DNA of 6,092 bases from Desulfobacteraceae bacterium 4572_19. Lineage in GTDB: Bacteria; Desulfobacterota; Desulfobacteria; Desulfobacterales; NBLS01. Location of the stretch: NCBI GenBank assembly GCA_002084385.1, contig NBLS01000038.1, positions 1 to 6,092 of the forward strand. The letters are read 5' to 3'. Positions 1 to 6,092 of this stretch are shown in pieces. A program made the position numbers and the translations under genes. The notes beneath the pieces are model-generated. The model did not search any database. It was not told where the DNA came from and saw only the letters and a list, made by a program, of their open reading frames with translations. Numbering within the stretch: position 1 is the stretch's first letter; every line of letters begins with the position of its first letter.

Positions 1-20
1 GTATTTTAAGAGTTGGGGTG

Positions 21-50
21 TTGACTGCTTTGCAATTTTTATGTGATATT
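21..50 (+). promoter_or_regulatory. Candidate sigma70 promoter for lon
   Basis: A TTGACT -35 box (21-26, 5 of 6 consensus bases) is followed after 18 bases by GATATT (45-50, 4 of 6). A TG at 42-43 lies one base before it, giving an extended -10. Transcription would start near 57, about 30 bases before the lon ATG. The region was checked for a sigma32-type heat-shock promoter (CTTGAA / CCCCAT) and none was seen, although lon is heat-shock induced in many bacteria. The assignment is by motif only. Confidence 0.42.
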
Positions 51-86
51 TTATAGACTGTTACAACAAATGAGACTGAATACATT

Positions 87-2519
87 ATGATAAATATACC
101 TAAAATTTTTCAATCAAATGCTTTAGAAAAGAAGACAATAATATTACCAATTCTTCCCTTAAAAGATATTGTTATTTTCCCTAATATGGTGGCACCTCTT
201 TTTGTTGGGCGTACCCAGTCCGTAGATGCCCTTGTTGATGTAATGAACAAAGATAAAACTGTATTTTTAACAACCCAGAAAAAACCGGATGCCGATCAGA
301 ACAAACTGGATCTTTCCCCTGTGGGTACAGTTGCAACTGTAATGCAGTTGTTGCGCCTTCCCGATGGCACAGTAAAAGCTTTGGTTGAAGGAAAGGTTCG
401 GGCTTGTGTTAAACGTTTTATTGATGATAAATCTTTTATGCGTGTTGAATTAGAAGAGTATCCACCCGATTCTATAGAACGTTCTTCGGGTGAGGCTCAT
501 ATACGGTCAATTGTTGCAAATTTTAAAGAATTTGCATCTAAAAATAAAACCATTGCAAACGATTTTATTGAAAAAATTGTTGGCATAAACGATCCATCGG
601 TACTTTCTGATACACTCTCTGCTGCTTTAGGATTTAAACTTCTTGATAAACAAAATTTATTGGAGACAACTCCATTAGAAGCACGCCTGACACTTCTCAA
701 TAATCTTATTTTGCAAGAAATTGATATTTTAAAGGTGGGGATAAAAATACAGAATCGTGTACAAAAACAGATGAATAAGACCCAGAGAAATTACTACCTT
801 CATGAACAGATGGCTGCTATCAAGAAAGAGATGGGAGCCGAAGAAGCTATTGATGAAATGGAAGAGTTGGAAAAAACAATTAAAGCTAAAAAGATGTCTG
901 AAGAGGCATCTAAAAAGGTTGATAAAGAGTTTAAAAGGCTGAAATTAATGCCACCCATTTCCTCTGAGGCAACTATTGTTAGAAATTATATTGATTGGAT
1001 ACTTGACCTGCCATGGTTTGATAAAAGTGATATACAAGAAGATCTTGATAAAGCTGAAGAAATTCTTAATAAAGATCATTATGGTCTTGAAAAAACAAAG
1101 GAACGAATTGTTGAGTACCTTGCAGTGCAGATATTAGCAAAAAAAATTAAAGGACCTATACTTTGCCTTGTGGGTCCTCCAGGTGTTGGAAAAACATCAA
1201 TTGCAAAATCAGTTGCACGGGCAACCAATAGAAAATTTATAAGATTATCCCTTGGCGGAGTTCGTGATGAAGCTGAAATAAGAGGTCATAGACGAACATA
1301 TCTCGGAGCTCTTCCCGGTAAAATTATACAAAGCCTAAAAAAAGCTGAATTAAATAATCCTGTATTTTGCCTTGATGAACTTGATAAAATGAGTACTGAT
1401 TTTAGAGGTGATCCATCCTCTGCTCTTCTTGAAGTTCTTGATCCGGAACAAAATAATAGTTTTAATGATCATTATCTTGAATTAGATTATGACCTTTCTG
1501 ATATTCTTTTTATTACCACCGCAAATACACTACCTGATATTCCGCTTCCCTTACAGGACAGAATGGAAATTATCCGAATTGCCGGTTATACAGAGTATGA
1601 AAAACTTCAAATAGCTATCAGATTTCTTATTCCTAAACAGACGGAAATGAACGGACTGAAACTTGATGATATTAGTTTTACAAAAAATGCTGTCCTTAAT
1701 ATTATCCAACACTACACGAGGGAAGCTGGTGTAAGAAACCTTGAACGTGAAATTTCTAAGATTTGTAGAAAAATTGCAAAAAATATTGTAAAAAACAGAT
1801 CTAAAAAGGATGATGAAAAAGATGTTGAAGTATCATATAAAATAGCAACAAATTCAATACAAAAATATTTAGGACAACATAAATTCCGCCATGGTCAGGT
1901 AGAGTTAGAAGATCAGATAGGAATTGTTACAGGTCTTGCATGGACTCAAACCGGTGGTGAACTTCTCTGTATAGAAACAGTAATAATGCCGGGCAAGGGT
2001 GCTCTTATCATAACCGGAAAGTTAGGCGATGTTATGCAGGAATCTGCAAAAGCGGCTGTAAGTTATGTAAGATCCAGATCAGAGAGTCTAAATAAATTGG
2101 AAAAAGATTTTTATAAAAAATATGATATTCATATTCATGTTCCAGAAGGTGCTATCCCAAAAGATGGTCCTTCTGCCGGTGTCGCAATGTGCACAGCAAT
2201 TATTTCTGCACTTACAAAAAGACCGGTTTATCGTGATCTTGCCATGACAGGAGAAATTACACTCAGGGGTAGAATTCTTCCAATAGGAGGATTAAAAGAA
2301 AAAATACTTGCCGCACATCGTGGTGGCATTGAAAGAATTTTAATTCCAAAAGAGAATGAAAAAGACCTTAAGGATATTCAGGCAACTATTCTAAAACAGG
2401 TAAAAATATTTCCCGTAGAACATCTTGATGAAGTGCTTGTTCTTGCACTGAAACTTGGCAAAGATGATTCTTTTTTCATAGATAACAAGAAAAAAACCGT
2501 GAAAAAAAAGGTGTTATAA
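87..2519 (+). CDS. lon: ATP-dependent protease Lon (LonA type)
   Basis: Cytoplasmic AAA+ serine protease that unfolds and degrades damaged and short-lived regulatory proteins; LonA enzymes act as homohexamers. The 810 residues contain every expected part in order: an N-terminal substrate-binding LON domain (about 18-215, with the typical [21 protein letters not shown] start), a helical, charged linker (about 220-290), an AAA+ module with Walker A GPPGVGKT (363-370) and Walker B CLDE (428-431), and a C-terminal protease domain. The protease has the Ser-Lys dyad: Ser696 in PKDGPSAG and Lys739 in GGLKEK. Their 43-residue spacing equals that of E. coli Ser679/Lys722. Length is normal for LonA (E. 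coli 784), and the gene looks intact. The chain ends in a Lys-rich tail ([12 protein letters not shown]) outside the conserved domain. The ATG at 87 is chosen because it puts the LON domain about 18 residues in, as in homologues. No clear Shine-Dalgarno precedes it. Identity is certain; regulation is not. Confidence 0.98.
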   Translation: MINIPKIFQSNALEKKTIILPILPLKDIVIFPNMVAPLFVGRTQSVDALVDVMNKDKTVFLTTQKKPDADQNKLDLSPVGTVATVMQLLRLPDGTVKALVEGKVRACVKRFIDDKSFMRVELEEYPPDSIERSSGEAHIRSIVANFKEFASKNKTIANDFIEKIVGINDPSVLSDTLSAALGFKLLDKQNLLETTPLEARLTLLNNLILQEIDILKVGIKIQNRVQKQMNKTQRNYYLHEQMAAIKKEMGAEEAIDEMEELEKTIKAKKMSEEASKKVDKEFKRLKLMPPISSEATIVRNYIDWILDLPWFDKSDIQEDLDKAEEILNKDHYGLEKTKERIVEYLAVQILAKKIKGPILCLVGPPGVGKTSIAKSVARATNRKFIRLSLGGVRDEAEIRGHRRTYLGALPGKIIQSLKKAELNNPVFCLDELDKMSTDFRGDPSSALLEVLDPEQNNSFNDHYLELDYDLSDILFITTANTLPDIPLPLQDRMEIIRIAGYTEYEKLQIAIRFLIPKQTEMNGLKLDDISFTKNAVLNIIQHYTREAGVRNLEREISKICRKIAKNIVKNRSKKDDEKDVEVSYKIATNSIQKYLGQHKFRHGQVELEDQIGIVTGLAWTQTGGELLCIETVIMPGKGALIITGKLGDVMQESAKAAVSYVRSRSESLNKLEKDFYKKYDIHIHVPEGAIPKDGPSAGVAMCTAIISALTKRPVYRDLAMTGEITLRGRILPIGGLKEKILAAHRGGIERILIPKENEKDLKDIQATILKQVKIFPVEHLDEVLVLALKLGKDDSFFIDNKKKTVKKKVL

Positions 2520-2573
2520 CGTAACAATCAAAGGGAAAAGATACGGTAAAAAAATGCAAAGAGAGAGAAAATG

Positions 2574-2640
2574 AAAAAAAATGAAATAAATTGTTTTTTT
2601 TAGTTGACAGTGAGAAAATATGCTGTTAGGTATGCCTCAC
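2574..2640 (+). promoter_or_regulatory. Strong promoter with UP-like element for the tRNA pair
   Basis: A perfect TTGACA -35 (2604-2609) is followed after 17 bases by TAGGTA (2627-2632), with TG at 2624-2625 forming an extended -10. Directly upstream, 2574-2603 is almost pure A/T (an A8 run, then a T8 run), placed at about -65 to -37 where an UP element binds the RNA polymerase alpha subunits. The bases after the -10 (TGCCTCACC) are GC-rich, as in discriminators of stringently controlled stable-RNA promoters. The layout fits a growth-rate-regulated tRNA promoter starting near 2639. The A8 and T8 runs could also pair as a weak stem, but an all-A/T stem is a poor terminator for lon. Confidence 0.62.
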
Positions 2641-2655
2641 CTTGAGCGAAAAAGC

Positions 2656-2682
2656 TTTGGGTGAATACAATTTGGGCGAATA
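2656..2682 (+). repeat. Imperfect 15-nt-period duplication of the tRNA-Val 5' end
   Basis: TTTGGGTGAATA (2656-2667) and TTTGGGCGAATA (2671-2682) match at 11 of 12 bases and lie 15 bases apart. The second copy is the first nine bases of tRNA-Val plus three leader bases. The first copy lies wholly in the 5' leader of the precursor. This is direct sequence observation; any function is discussed under findings. Confidence 0.6.
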
Positions 2683-2749
2683 ACTCAGTTGGGAGAGTGC
2701 AACCCTTACAAGGTTGAAGTCGCAGGTTCAAGCCCTGCTTCGCCCACCA
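2674..2749 (+). tRNA. tRNA-Val (anticodon UAC)
   Basis: A complete cloverleaf of 76 nt including an encoded CCA (2747-2749). The acceptor stem GGGCGAA (2674-2680) pairs with TTCGCCC (2739-2745), with A2746 as discriminator. D stem ACTC/GAGT (2683-2686, 2695-2698) encloses a loop with the GG pair. The anticodon stem CAACC/GGTTG holds loop CTTACAA, whose anticodon TAC (2707-2709) reads GUA and probably other GUN codons. T stem GCAGG/CCTGC encloses TTCAAGC. All stems are fully paired. It is the first gene of a two-tRNA transcript, 26 bases before tRNA-Asp. Confidence 0.97.
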
Positions 2750-2775
2750 TTTAGTTTTGTTGTATTATATATTGC

Positions 2776-2852
2776 GGGGGTGTAGTTCAGTTGGTTAGAA
2801 TGCCTGCCTGTCACGCAGGAGGTCGCGAGTTCGAGTCTCGTCACTCCCGCCA
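2776..2852 (+). tRNA. tRNA-Asp (anticodon GUC)
   Basis: A complete 77-nt cloverleaf with encoded CCA (2850-2852). The acceptor stem GGGGGTG (2776-2782) pairs with CACTCCC (2842-2848) through one G-U wobble, and the discriminator is G2849, as expected for tRNA-Asp. The D arm GTTC/GAAT has the AGTTGGTTA loop. Anticodon stem CCTGC/GCAGG holds CTGTCAC, with anticodon GTC at 2810-2812. T arm GCGAG/CTCGT has TTCGAGT. The 5' end was set at 2776 because this leaves a seven-base-pair acceptor stem and a proper GCCA end. The two leader bases G2774-C2775 could extend the stem by pairing with C2850 and G2849. It is followed 17 bases later by an intrinsic terminator. Confidence 0.97.
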
Positions 2853-2869
2853 TAATATGCGGAACTATT

Positions 2870-2909
2870 AAAAAAAGGCTTGCTGGTTTTTATCAGCAAG
2901 CCTTTTTTT
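2870..2909 (+). terminator. Rho-independent terminator of the tRNA transcript
   Basis: GGCTTGCTG (2877-2885) is perfectly repeated in inverse as CAGCAAGCC (2894-2902) around an 8-base loop. A run of seven T follows (2903-2909) and seven A precede (2870-2876), so pairing can extend to 16 bp. The A7/T7 symmetry means it can also work on the minus strand, stopping any antisense transcript before the tRNAs. It separates the tRNAs from dus. Confidence 0.93.
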
Positions 2910-2935
2910 ATTTAGAAATCCACAAATACCATAAT
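2907..2935 (+). promoter_or_regulatory. Weak candidate promoter for dus
   Basis: CATAAT (2930-2935) matches five of six bases of the -10 consensus. At the 17-base spacing only a poor -35 (TTTATT, 2907-2912) is available, and it overlaps the T run of the terminator. Transcription would start near 2942 and give a leader of about 25 bases. Because a strong terminator lies just upstream, dus needs either its own promoter here or read-through from the tRNA transcript. Confidence 0.27.
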
Positions 2936-2966
2936 CTTAGGGCTCACCCTTAAGCAATAATTAAAA

Positions 2967-3989
2967 ATGAGCATGGAATTAAGAAAAATAATTAATAACC
3001 CGTTAATAATAGGAAATCGTAAAATTGAAAACCGGCTTTTTCTTGCACCCATGGCCGGACTTGGACATATTGCATTTCGAGAACTTGTCGAAGAGTACGG
3101 TGGTTACGGTCTGCTTTTTACAGGTATGTGCAGTGCAAAAGCAGTACCCCATGAGAACAGGCATATTTCCACTGTTTTTAAATGGCGTGATAAAGAACTT
3201 AACAAACTTGTTTGTCAACTATTTGGGGCAGAACCTGATAATATGGCAAAAGCAGCAAAAAGAGTAGAAGATGAAGGGTTTTTTGGAGTCGATTTAAATT
3301 TTGGATGTTCTGTTGCAGCTATTTGTAAAAAAAACTGCGGGGCAGCTCTTTTAAAAGACCCTGATCTTGCAGTAAAAATTGTAGAATCTATTAGAAAATC
3401 AGTTTCAATACCAATATTTATTAAATTCAGAACAGGTTGGAGCGATAATCCTGAACCTGCTGTTCTTCTTGCAACAAGATTTGAAAATGCAGGGGCAGAT
3501 GCTCTGGTCTTCCACCCAAGGGTTGCACCGGACAGACGTTCGAAAACTCCCAGATGGAAATACATTACATTAATAAAAAAAGCTGTTACCATTCCAGTTT
3601 TTGGCAACGGTAATCTATTTGATGATAATGATTGTAAACAGATGTTTTCCATGACCAACTGCGATGGATTCTCATTAGGACGGATTGCCATTGCTAAACC
3701 ATGGATTTTTTCAGCACTGGCAGATGGTTTTATCCCAAGCATTGATATCTATTTAAAGTGTGCACTAAAAATAACAACTCTTCTTGAAAAACATTATGAC
3801 CCTATTAATGCCTTAAAACTTTTTAAAAAATTTGCCGTATATTTTACAGCAAACTTTAGCTTTGGCCATTCAATATATATACAACTTTGCAAAGCTAATT
3901 CCATGGAAGAAACAAGAGATAAAATCCGTGAAATTTTTTCCAAACAACTTGCAGTACTTGCAAGACCTAATATGAATATGTTTGTTTAA
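2967..3989 (+). CDS. tRNA-dihydrouridine synthase, Dus family (DusB-like)
   Basis: FMN-dependent, NADPH-using enzyme that reduces chosen uridines in tRNA to dihydrouridine. The 340 residues form an N-terminal TIM barrel (about 10-250) and a C-terminal helical domain (about 255-335). Visible motifs are LAPMAG (26-31, FMN binding), the active-site Cys114 in NFGCS, Lys153 in IKFRTGW, His183 in FHPR, the phosphate-binding GNGN (213-216) and GRIAIAKPW (238-246). Most Dus proteins read GCP at the catalytic Cys and HGR at the His. Here these are GCS and HPR, which suggests a divergent subgroup I associate with Desulfobacterota, so I give no dusA/B/C symbol. Length is normal (about 320-345). The ATG at 2967 has no evident Shine-Dalgarno, and Met3 (2973) is an alternative start. 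The gene lies right after two tRNA genes, possible substrates, but a terminator intervenes. Function as a Dus is well supported; the target position in tRNA is unknown. Confidence 0.9.
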   Translation: MSMELRKIINNPLIIGNRKIENRLFLAPMAGLGHIAFRELVEEYGGYGLLFTGMCSAKAVPHENRHISTVFKWRDKELNKLVCQLFGAEPDNMAKAAKRVEDEGFFGVDLNFGCSVAAICKKNCGAALLKDPDLAVKIVESIRKSVSIPIFIKFRTGWSDNPEPAVLLATRFENAGADALVFHPRVAPDRRSKTPRWKYITLIKKAVTIPVFGNGNLFDDNDCKQMFSMTNCDGFSLGRIAIAKPWIFSALADGFIPSIDIYLKCALKITTLLEKHYDPINALKLFKKFAVYFTANFSFGHSIYIQLCKANSMEETRDKIREIFSKQLAVLARPNMNMFV

Positions 3990-4046
3990 ATTGATTGAAA
4001 TTGATTTTTTAGTATCCACCCTTGATTGTTAAAATAATCGGTATAA

Positions 4047-5510
4047 TTAAATTTTTTCAAGTTTTGCCACAGCTTCTATATGGTATGTATGGGGAAACAT
4101 GTCAACCGGCTGAATTTCAATAACCCTGTAATCATTTTTTAGCATTTCAATATCCCTTGCAAGGGTTGCAGGGTTGCAGGAAACATACACTATCTTTGGT
4201 ACTGCAAGTTTTGCAACTTGTTTTACCACATCCTTGTGCATCCCCATTCTTGGTGGGTCGATAATTATAACATCCGGTTTTACAGTATTTGGTTTTACGC
4301 TATCAGGTTTTATTACATCAGATTTTATTCTATTGGGAACAACTTCAGATTTACCATAAAGTTGTGGAAGAATTTCTTTAATATCACCGAGCAAAAAATT
4401 ACAATTATTAACACCATTATGAAGAGCATTCTTTTTGGCATCTGCAATAGAACTTTCAACTATCTCGATACCTGTAATCTCTTTTGCATATTCAGAAAGC
4501 CAGATGGGGATTGTTCCCGTTCCGCTGTAAAGATCAAGAACAGTTTCGTTTCCAGTCAGGGCTGCATACTCTTTTACCGTGGAATATAGCTTTTCGGCAC
4601 CGGCTGTATTTGTTTGAAAAAATGAGTTGGCGGAAATCTTAAACTCATATTTTCCAAGCATATCTTTAATAAAAGAATCTCCGGCAATAACAAGTTCATA
4701 CTCTCCGACAGCTATCCCTGCTCTTTTGGAAGTAACATTATTTACAATAGATACAATATTGGAATACTTTTCCATAAGAATATCTGCAAGTTCTTTTAAC
4801 ACTGCCTTTTCTTCCCATGCAGTAACAATATTTACCATCCATTTATTATGGGCAAAAGAGTGGCGTAACATAATAAAACGCCAAAAACCTTCATGGGATC
4901 GTAATCCATACACCGGCAGATTGGAATTTATAATAAATTTTCTTATATCATTTAATATGTCATTTCCAAGTTCAGGTTGAATATGGCATTTATCTATATC
5001 AAGAATTTTATCAAATGTACCGGGAACATGAAGCCCAAGGCCAAAGCCTTTTACGGCATCAGTATCAAGCTCTTCCGGCAACAACCATCTTTTATCGGAA
5101 CAAGAAAACTCCATTTTATTTCTGTATCCAAAAATCGAATCGGAAGGTATGGCAGGATGGACATTAACATCTTTTACCAATCCGATATGTTCCAAAGACT
5201 CAGCCACTTGCTTTGTTTTATAATAAAGCTGTTTTTCATAATCCAAAAACTGCCATTTACAACCACCGCAATATTCACTGTAATTGCACCTTGGCTTTAT
5301 TCTATCTTCGGAAGGTTTTATCATTTTTAAAATTCTGGCTTCGGCATAATTTTTCTTTCTCTTGACAATACGAACTTCTACAGTATCTCCTGTAACTGCC
5401 TTATCAATAAAAACAGCAAACCCATCAATTTTGGCAAATCCTCTGCCACCAAAAGCAATATCTGAAACTATAAGCTCTATGATTTGTCCTTTTTTTAAAT
5501 TTTGTATCAT
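4047..5510 (-). CDS. rlmD: 23S rRNA (uracil-5-)-methyltransferase, RlmD/RumA type
   Basis: S-adenosylmethionine-dependent enzyme predicted to make m5U in 23S rRNA (position 1939 in E. coli numbering). The 487 residues start with a TRAM RNA-binding domain (about 5-65). Four cysteines then match the RlmD [4Fe-4S] site: Cys75, Cys81, Cys84 and Cys175 (E. coli 74, 80, 83, 162). The Rossmann methyltransferase domain shows FFQTN (297-301), SAM motif DLYSGTG (326-332), DPPR (418-421), the catalytic nucleophile Cys445 in SCNPATLARD, and the putative general base Glu479 in FPHTYHIEA. It is longer than E. coli RlmD (433), partly because of a 20-residue repeat insert at 394-413, just before the DPPR strand. 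The ATG at 5510 is the first possible start, since an in-frame TAA lies close upstream; GGTG eight bases before it is a weak ribosome site. It converges with dus and follows the permease by 105 bases. The related enzymes TrmA and RlmCD cannot be fully excluded, but the cysteine set favours RlmD. Confidence 0.92.
   Translation of the reverse strand: MIQNLKKGQIIELIVSDIAFGGRGFAKIDGFAVFIDKAVTGDTVEVRIVKRKKNYAEARILKMIKPSEDRIKPRCNYSEYCGGCKWQFLDYEKQLYYKTKQVAESLEHIGLVKDVNVHPAIPSDSIFGYRNKMEFSCSDKRWLLPEELDTDAVKGFGLGLHVPGTFDKILDIDKCHIQPELGNDILNDIRKFIINSNLPVYGLRSHEGFWRFIMLRHSFAHNKWMVNIVTAWEEKAVLKELADILMEKYSNIVSIVNNVTSKRAGIAVGEYELVIAGDSFIKDMLGKYEFKISANSFFQTNTAGAEKLYSTVKEYAALTGNETVLDLYSGTGTIPIWLSEYAKEITGIEIVESSIADAKKNALHNGVNNCNFLLGDIKEILPQLYGKSEVVPNRIKSDVIKPDSVKPNTVKPDVIIIDPPRMGMHKDVVKQVAKLAVPKIVYVSCNPATLARDIEMLKNDYRVIEIQPVDMFPHTYHIEAVAKLEKI
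4272..4331 (-). repeat. Four in-frame 15-nt tandem repeats inside rlmD
   Basis: Four adjacent 15-base units (4317-4331, 4302-4316, 4287-4301, 4272-4286 in reading order) encode the pentapeptides RIKSD, VIKPD, SVKPN and TVKPD. The shared core on the coding strand is TAAAA followed by (C/T)C and a Asn/Asp codon. Neighbouring units differ at three to five bases, so the array has diverged since it arose. The repeat keeps the reading frame and sits between the LLGDIKEILPQL segment and the catalytic VIIIDPPR strand. Confidence 0.88.
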
Positions 5511-5516
5511 ATTTTT

Positions 5517-5546
5517 TGCACCATGTGTTTATGCACCATGTTTTTA
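5517..5546 (-). repeat. 15-bp tandem duplication upstream of rlmD
   Basis: Two adjacent 15-base units, 5517-5531 and 5532-5546, differ at one base (plus strand TGCACCATGTGTTTA and TGCACCATGTTTTTA). On the minus strand each unit carries ATGGTGCA, so the GGTG that may serve as the rlmD ribosome site is present twice. Only the copy nearer the gene (5517-5531) is at working distance from the ATG. Confidence 0.85.
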
Positions 5547-5551
5547 TATCA
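5543..5551 (-). promoter_or_regulatory. Candidate extended -10 promoter for rlmD
   Basis: Reading the minus strand, TGATATAAA (5551 to 5543) contains TATAAA, five of six -10 consensus bases, preceded by TG and one base, which is the extended -10 pattern. No good -35 lies at 17 bases, but extended -10 promoters can do without one. Transcription would start near 5536 and give a leader of about 26 bases. Read-through from the permease gene is the alternative, as no terminator is visible between the two. Confidence 0.35.
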
Positions 5552-5615
5552 AATTTTTTTAAAGTAGTTTTATCAATTGCATCAATTTTATGAAGAGCCT
5601 TTGCCATGTAAGTCC

Positions 5616-6092
5616 CTATTCTTTTTTTTGATTTTTTTGTGAATAATGAAAAAAATGCAATGGAATTGCGATAAATAAAGCAATACCGACAAAAAGAAAT
5701 AATAAATAATAAAGAGATGAACTTATTCCTTCGCTTCTGACAGACAGGGGAGGGATAAACCCGAATATTATAACAAGAATACAGGTTAATATTGCGATAC
5801 CGCAAACTATCCAGATACCAACTTTGCCTCCCGGAATTGTATATCCCCGCTTAACATCAGGTTTTGTATATCGCAGTCGGATAGCCGCTGAAAACATTAA
5901 TAGATACATTATCAAGTAAAGTTGAGCGGCAAGGGCACTCATAAGCATAAAGGCACTGCTTACTGTGGGCATAATTAAAATAGAAAGGGATAATACACAA
6001 GAGCATGAGGCTTGTATAAGAAGAATATTAACAGGTACTCCGGCTTTATTAACTTTTCTCCATGATTGTGGGAAATAGCCTTCTTCTGCAAC
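5616..6092 (-). CDS. APC-superfamily amino-acid antiporter, GadC-like (C-terminal part only)
   Basis: The last 158 residues of an inner-membrane amino-acid transporter; the N-terminal part lies beyond the window edge at 6092. The frame stays open from the edge to the TAG at 5616-5618. The first visible stretch, VAEEGYFPQSWRKVNKAGVPVN, is the conserved cytoplasmic loop of APC permeases. Four hydrophobic segments follow (fragment residues about 22-40, 48-73, 91-115 and 126-148), matching the last transmembrane helices of a 12-helix carrier. Between them, KPDVKRGYTIPGGK and FGFIPP closely resemble the glutamate:GABA antiporter GadC as I recall it (KHPDLKRTFNIPGGK, SFLPP). The protein ends about ten residues after the last helix (SQKNQKKE), so it lacks the long C-terminal plug of E. 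coli GadC. The substrate cannot be read from this fragment. An internal ATG at 5972 is not the start, since it falls inside a membrane helix. Confidence 0.85.
   Translation of the reverse strand, partial: VAEEGYFPQSWRKVNKAGVPVNILLIQASCSCVLSLSILIMPTVSSAFMLMSALAAQLYLIMYLLMFSAAIRLRYTKPDVKRGYTIPGGKVGIWIVCGIAILTCILVIIFGFIPPLSVRSEGISSSLYYLLFLFVGIALFIAIPLHFFHYSQKNQKKE

Noticed and set aside
2520..2573. Intrinsic terminator directly after lon
   Set aside because: No inverted repeat with GC pairs is present. The A8/T8 arms at 2574-2601 form only an A/T stem and fit better as an UP element.
2553..2603. Two very short frames after lon (starting at 2553 and 2571)
   Set aside because: They have only 6 and 10 codons, lie in an A-rich purine tract where ATG and GAG-like motifs arise by chance, and overlap the UP-like element of the tRNA promoter.
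2674..2966. tRNA genes as an attachment site for an integrated element
   Set aside because: No integrase lies nearby and no second copy of a tRNA 3' end is present. The only repeat found copies the 5' end of tRNA-Val, which is not the usual att pattern.
3215..3742. Long antisense frame of 175 codons opposite dus
   Set aside because: It lies entirely within dus on the opposite strand and has no recognisable domain. It is best explained as a shadow of dus codon use.
3990..4046. Bidirectional terminator between convergent dus and rlmD
   Set aside because: The repeated TTGATTG motifs here are in direct, not inverted, orientation, and no GC-containing hairpin followed by T residues could be found on either strand.
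4174..5330. Plus-strand frames of 61-123 codons opposite rlmD
   Set aside because: All lie inside the well-supported rlmD gene, have no known motifs, and their low-complexity parts come from the 15-nt repeat read on the other strand.
1..6092. A novel multi-gene system (defence, mobile or biosynthetic)
   Set aside because: Every convincing long frame belongs to a known housekeeping or transport family, and there is no cluster of unknown genes, nuclease, toxin pair or integrase.

Overview
This is an AT-rich stretch of bacterial chromosome carrying conserved housekeeping genes. I see no mobile element, phage gene or CRISPR array. The Lon protein, the tRNA-dihydrouridine synthase with an NFGCS active-site variant and the RlmD-type methyltransferase together look like a low-GC member of the Desulfobacterota (sulfate-reducer relatives). 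That placement rests on recalled family resemblance only and is tentative.

Layout, left to right: (1) 1-86, a leader with a plausible sigma70 promoter. (2) 87-2519 (+), a complete Lon protease. (3) 2520-2966, 447 bases without a protein gene, but well filled: an A/T-rich UP-like element and strong promoter, tRNA-Val(UAC), tRNA-Asp(GUC), a near-perfect intrinsic terminator, and a short leader for the next gene. (4) 2967-3989 (+), a Dus-family tRNA-dihydrouridine synthase. (5) 3990-4046, a 57-base convergent gap with no convincing terminator. (6) 4047-5510 (-), an RlmD-type 23S rRNA m5U methyltransferase with four in-frame copies of a 15-nt repeat inserted just before its DPPR motif. (7) 5511-5615, a short spacer holding a 15-nt tandem duplication and a candidate extended -10 promoter. 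(8) 5616-6092 (-), the C-terminal 158 residues of an APC-superfamily amino-acid antiporter resembling GadC; its start lies beyond the window.

Functionally, the centre is translation-related: two tRNA genes, a tRNA-modifying enzyme and an rRNA-modifying enzyme, flanked by a quality-control protease and a transporter. The terminator after the tRNAs and the opposite orientation of rlmD argue that these are neighbours rather than one operon. The permease and rlmD are co-directional and could be partly co-transcribed.

No new multi-gene system is visible. The most interesting signals are small: three separate short duplications with the same 15-nt period (in the tRNA-Val leader, inside rlmD and upstream of rlmD), one of which copies the 5' acceptor strand of tRNA-Val; and variant active-site motifs in Dus.
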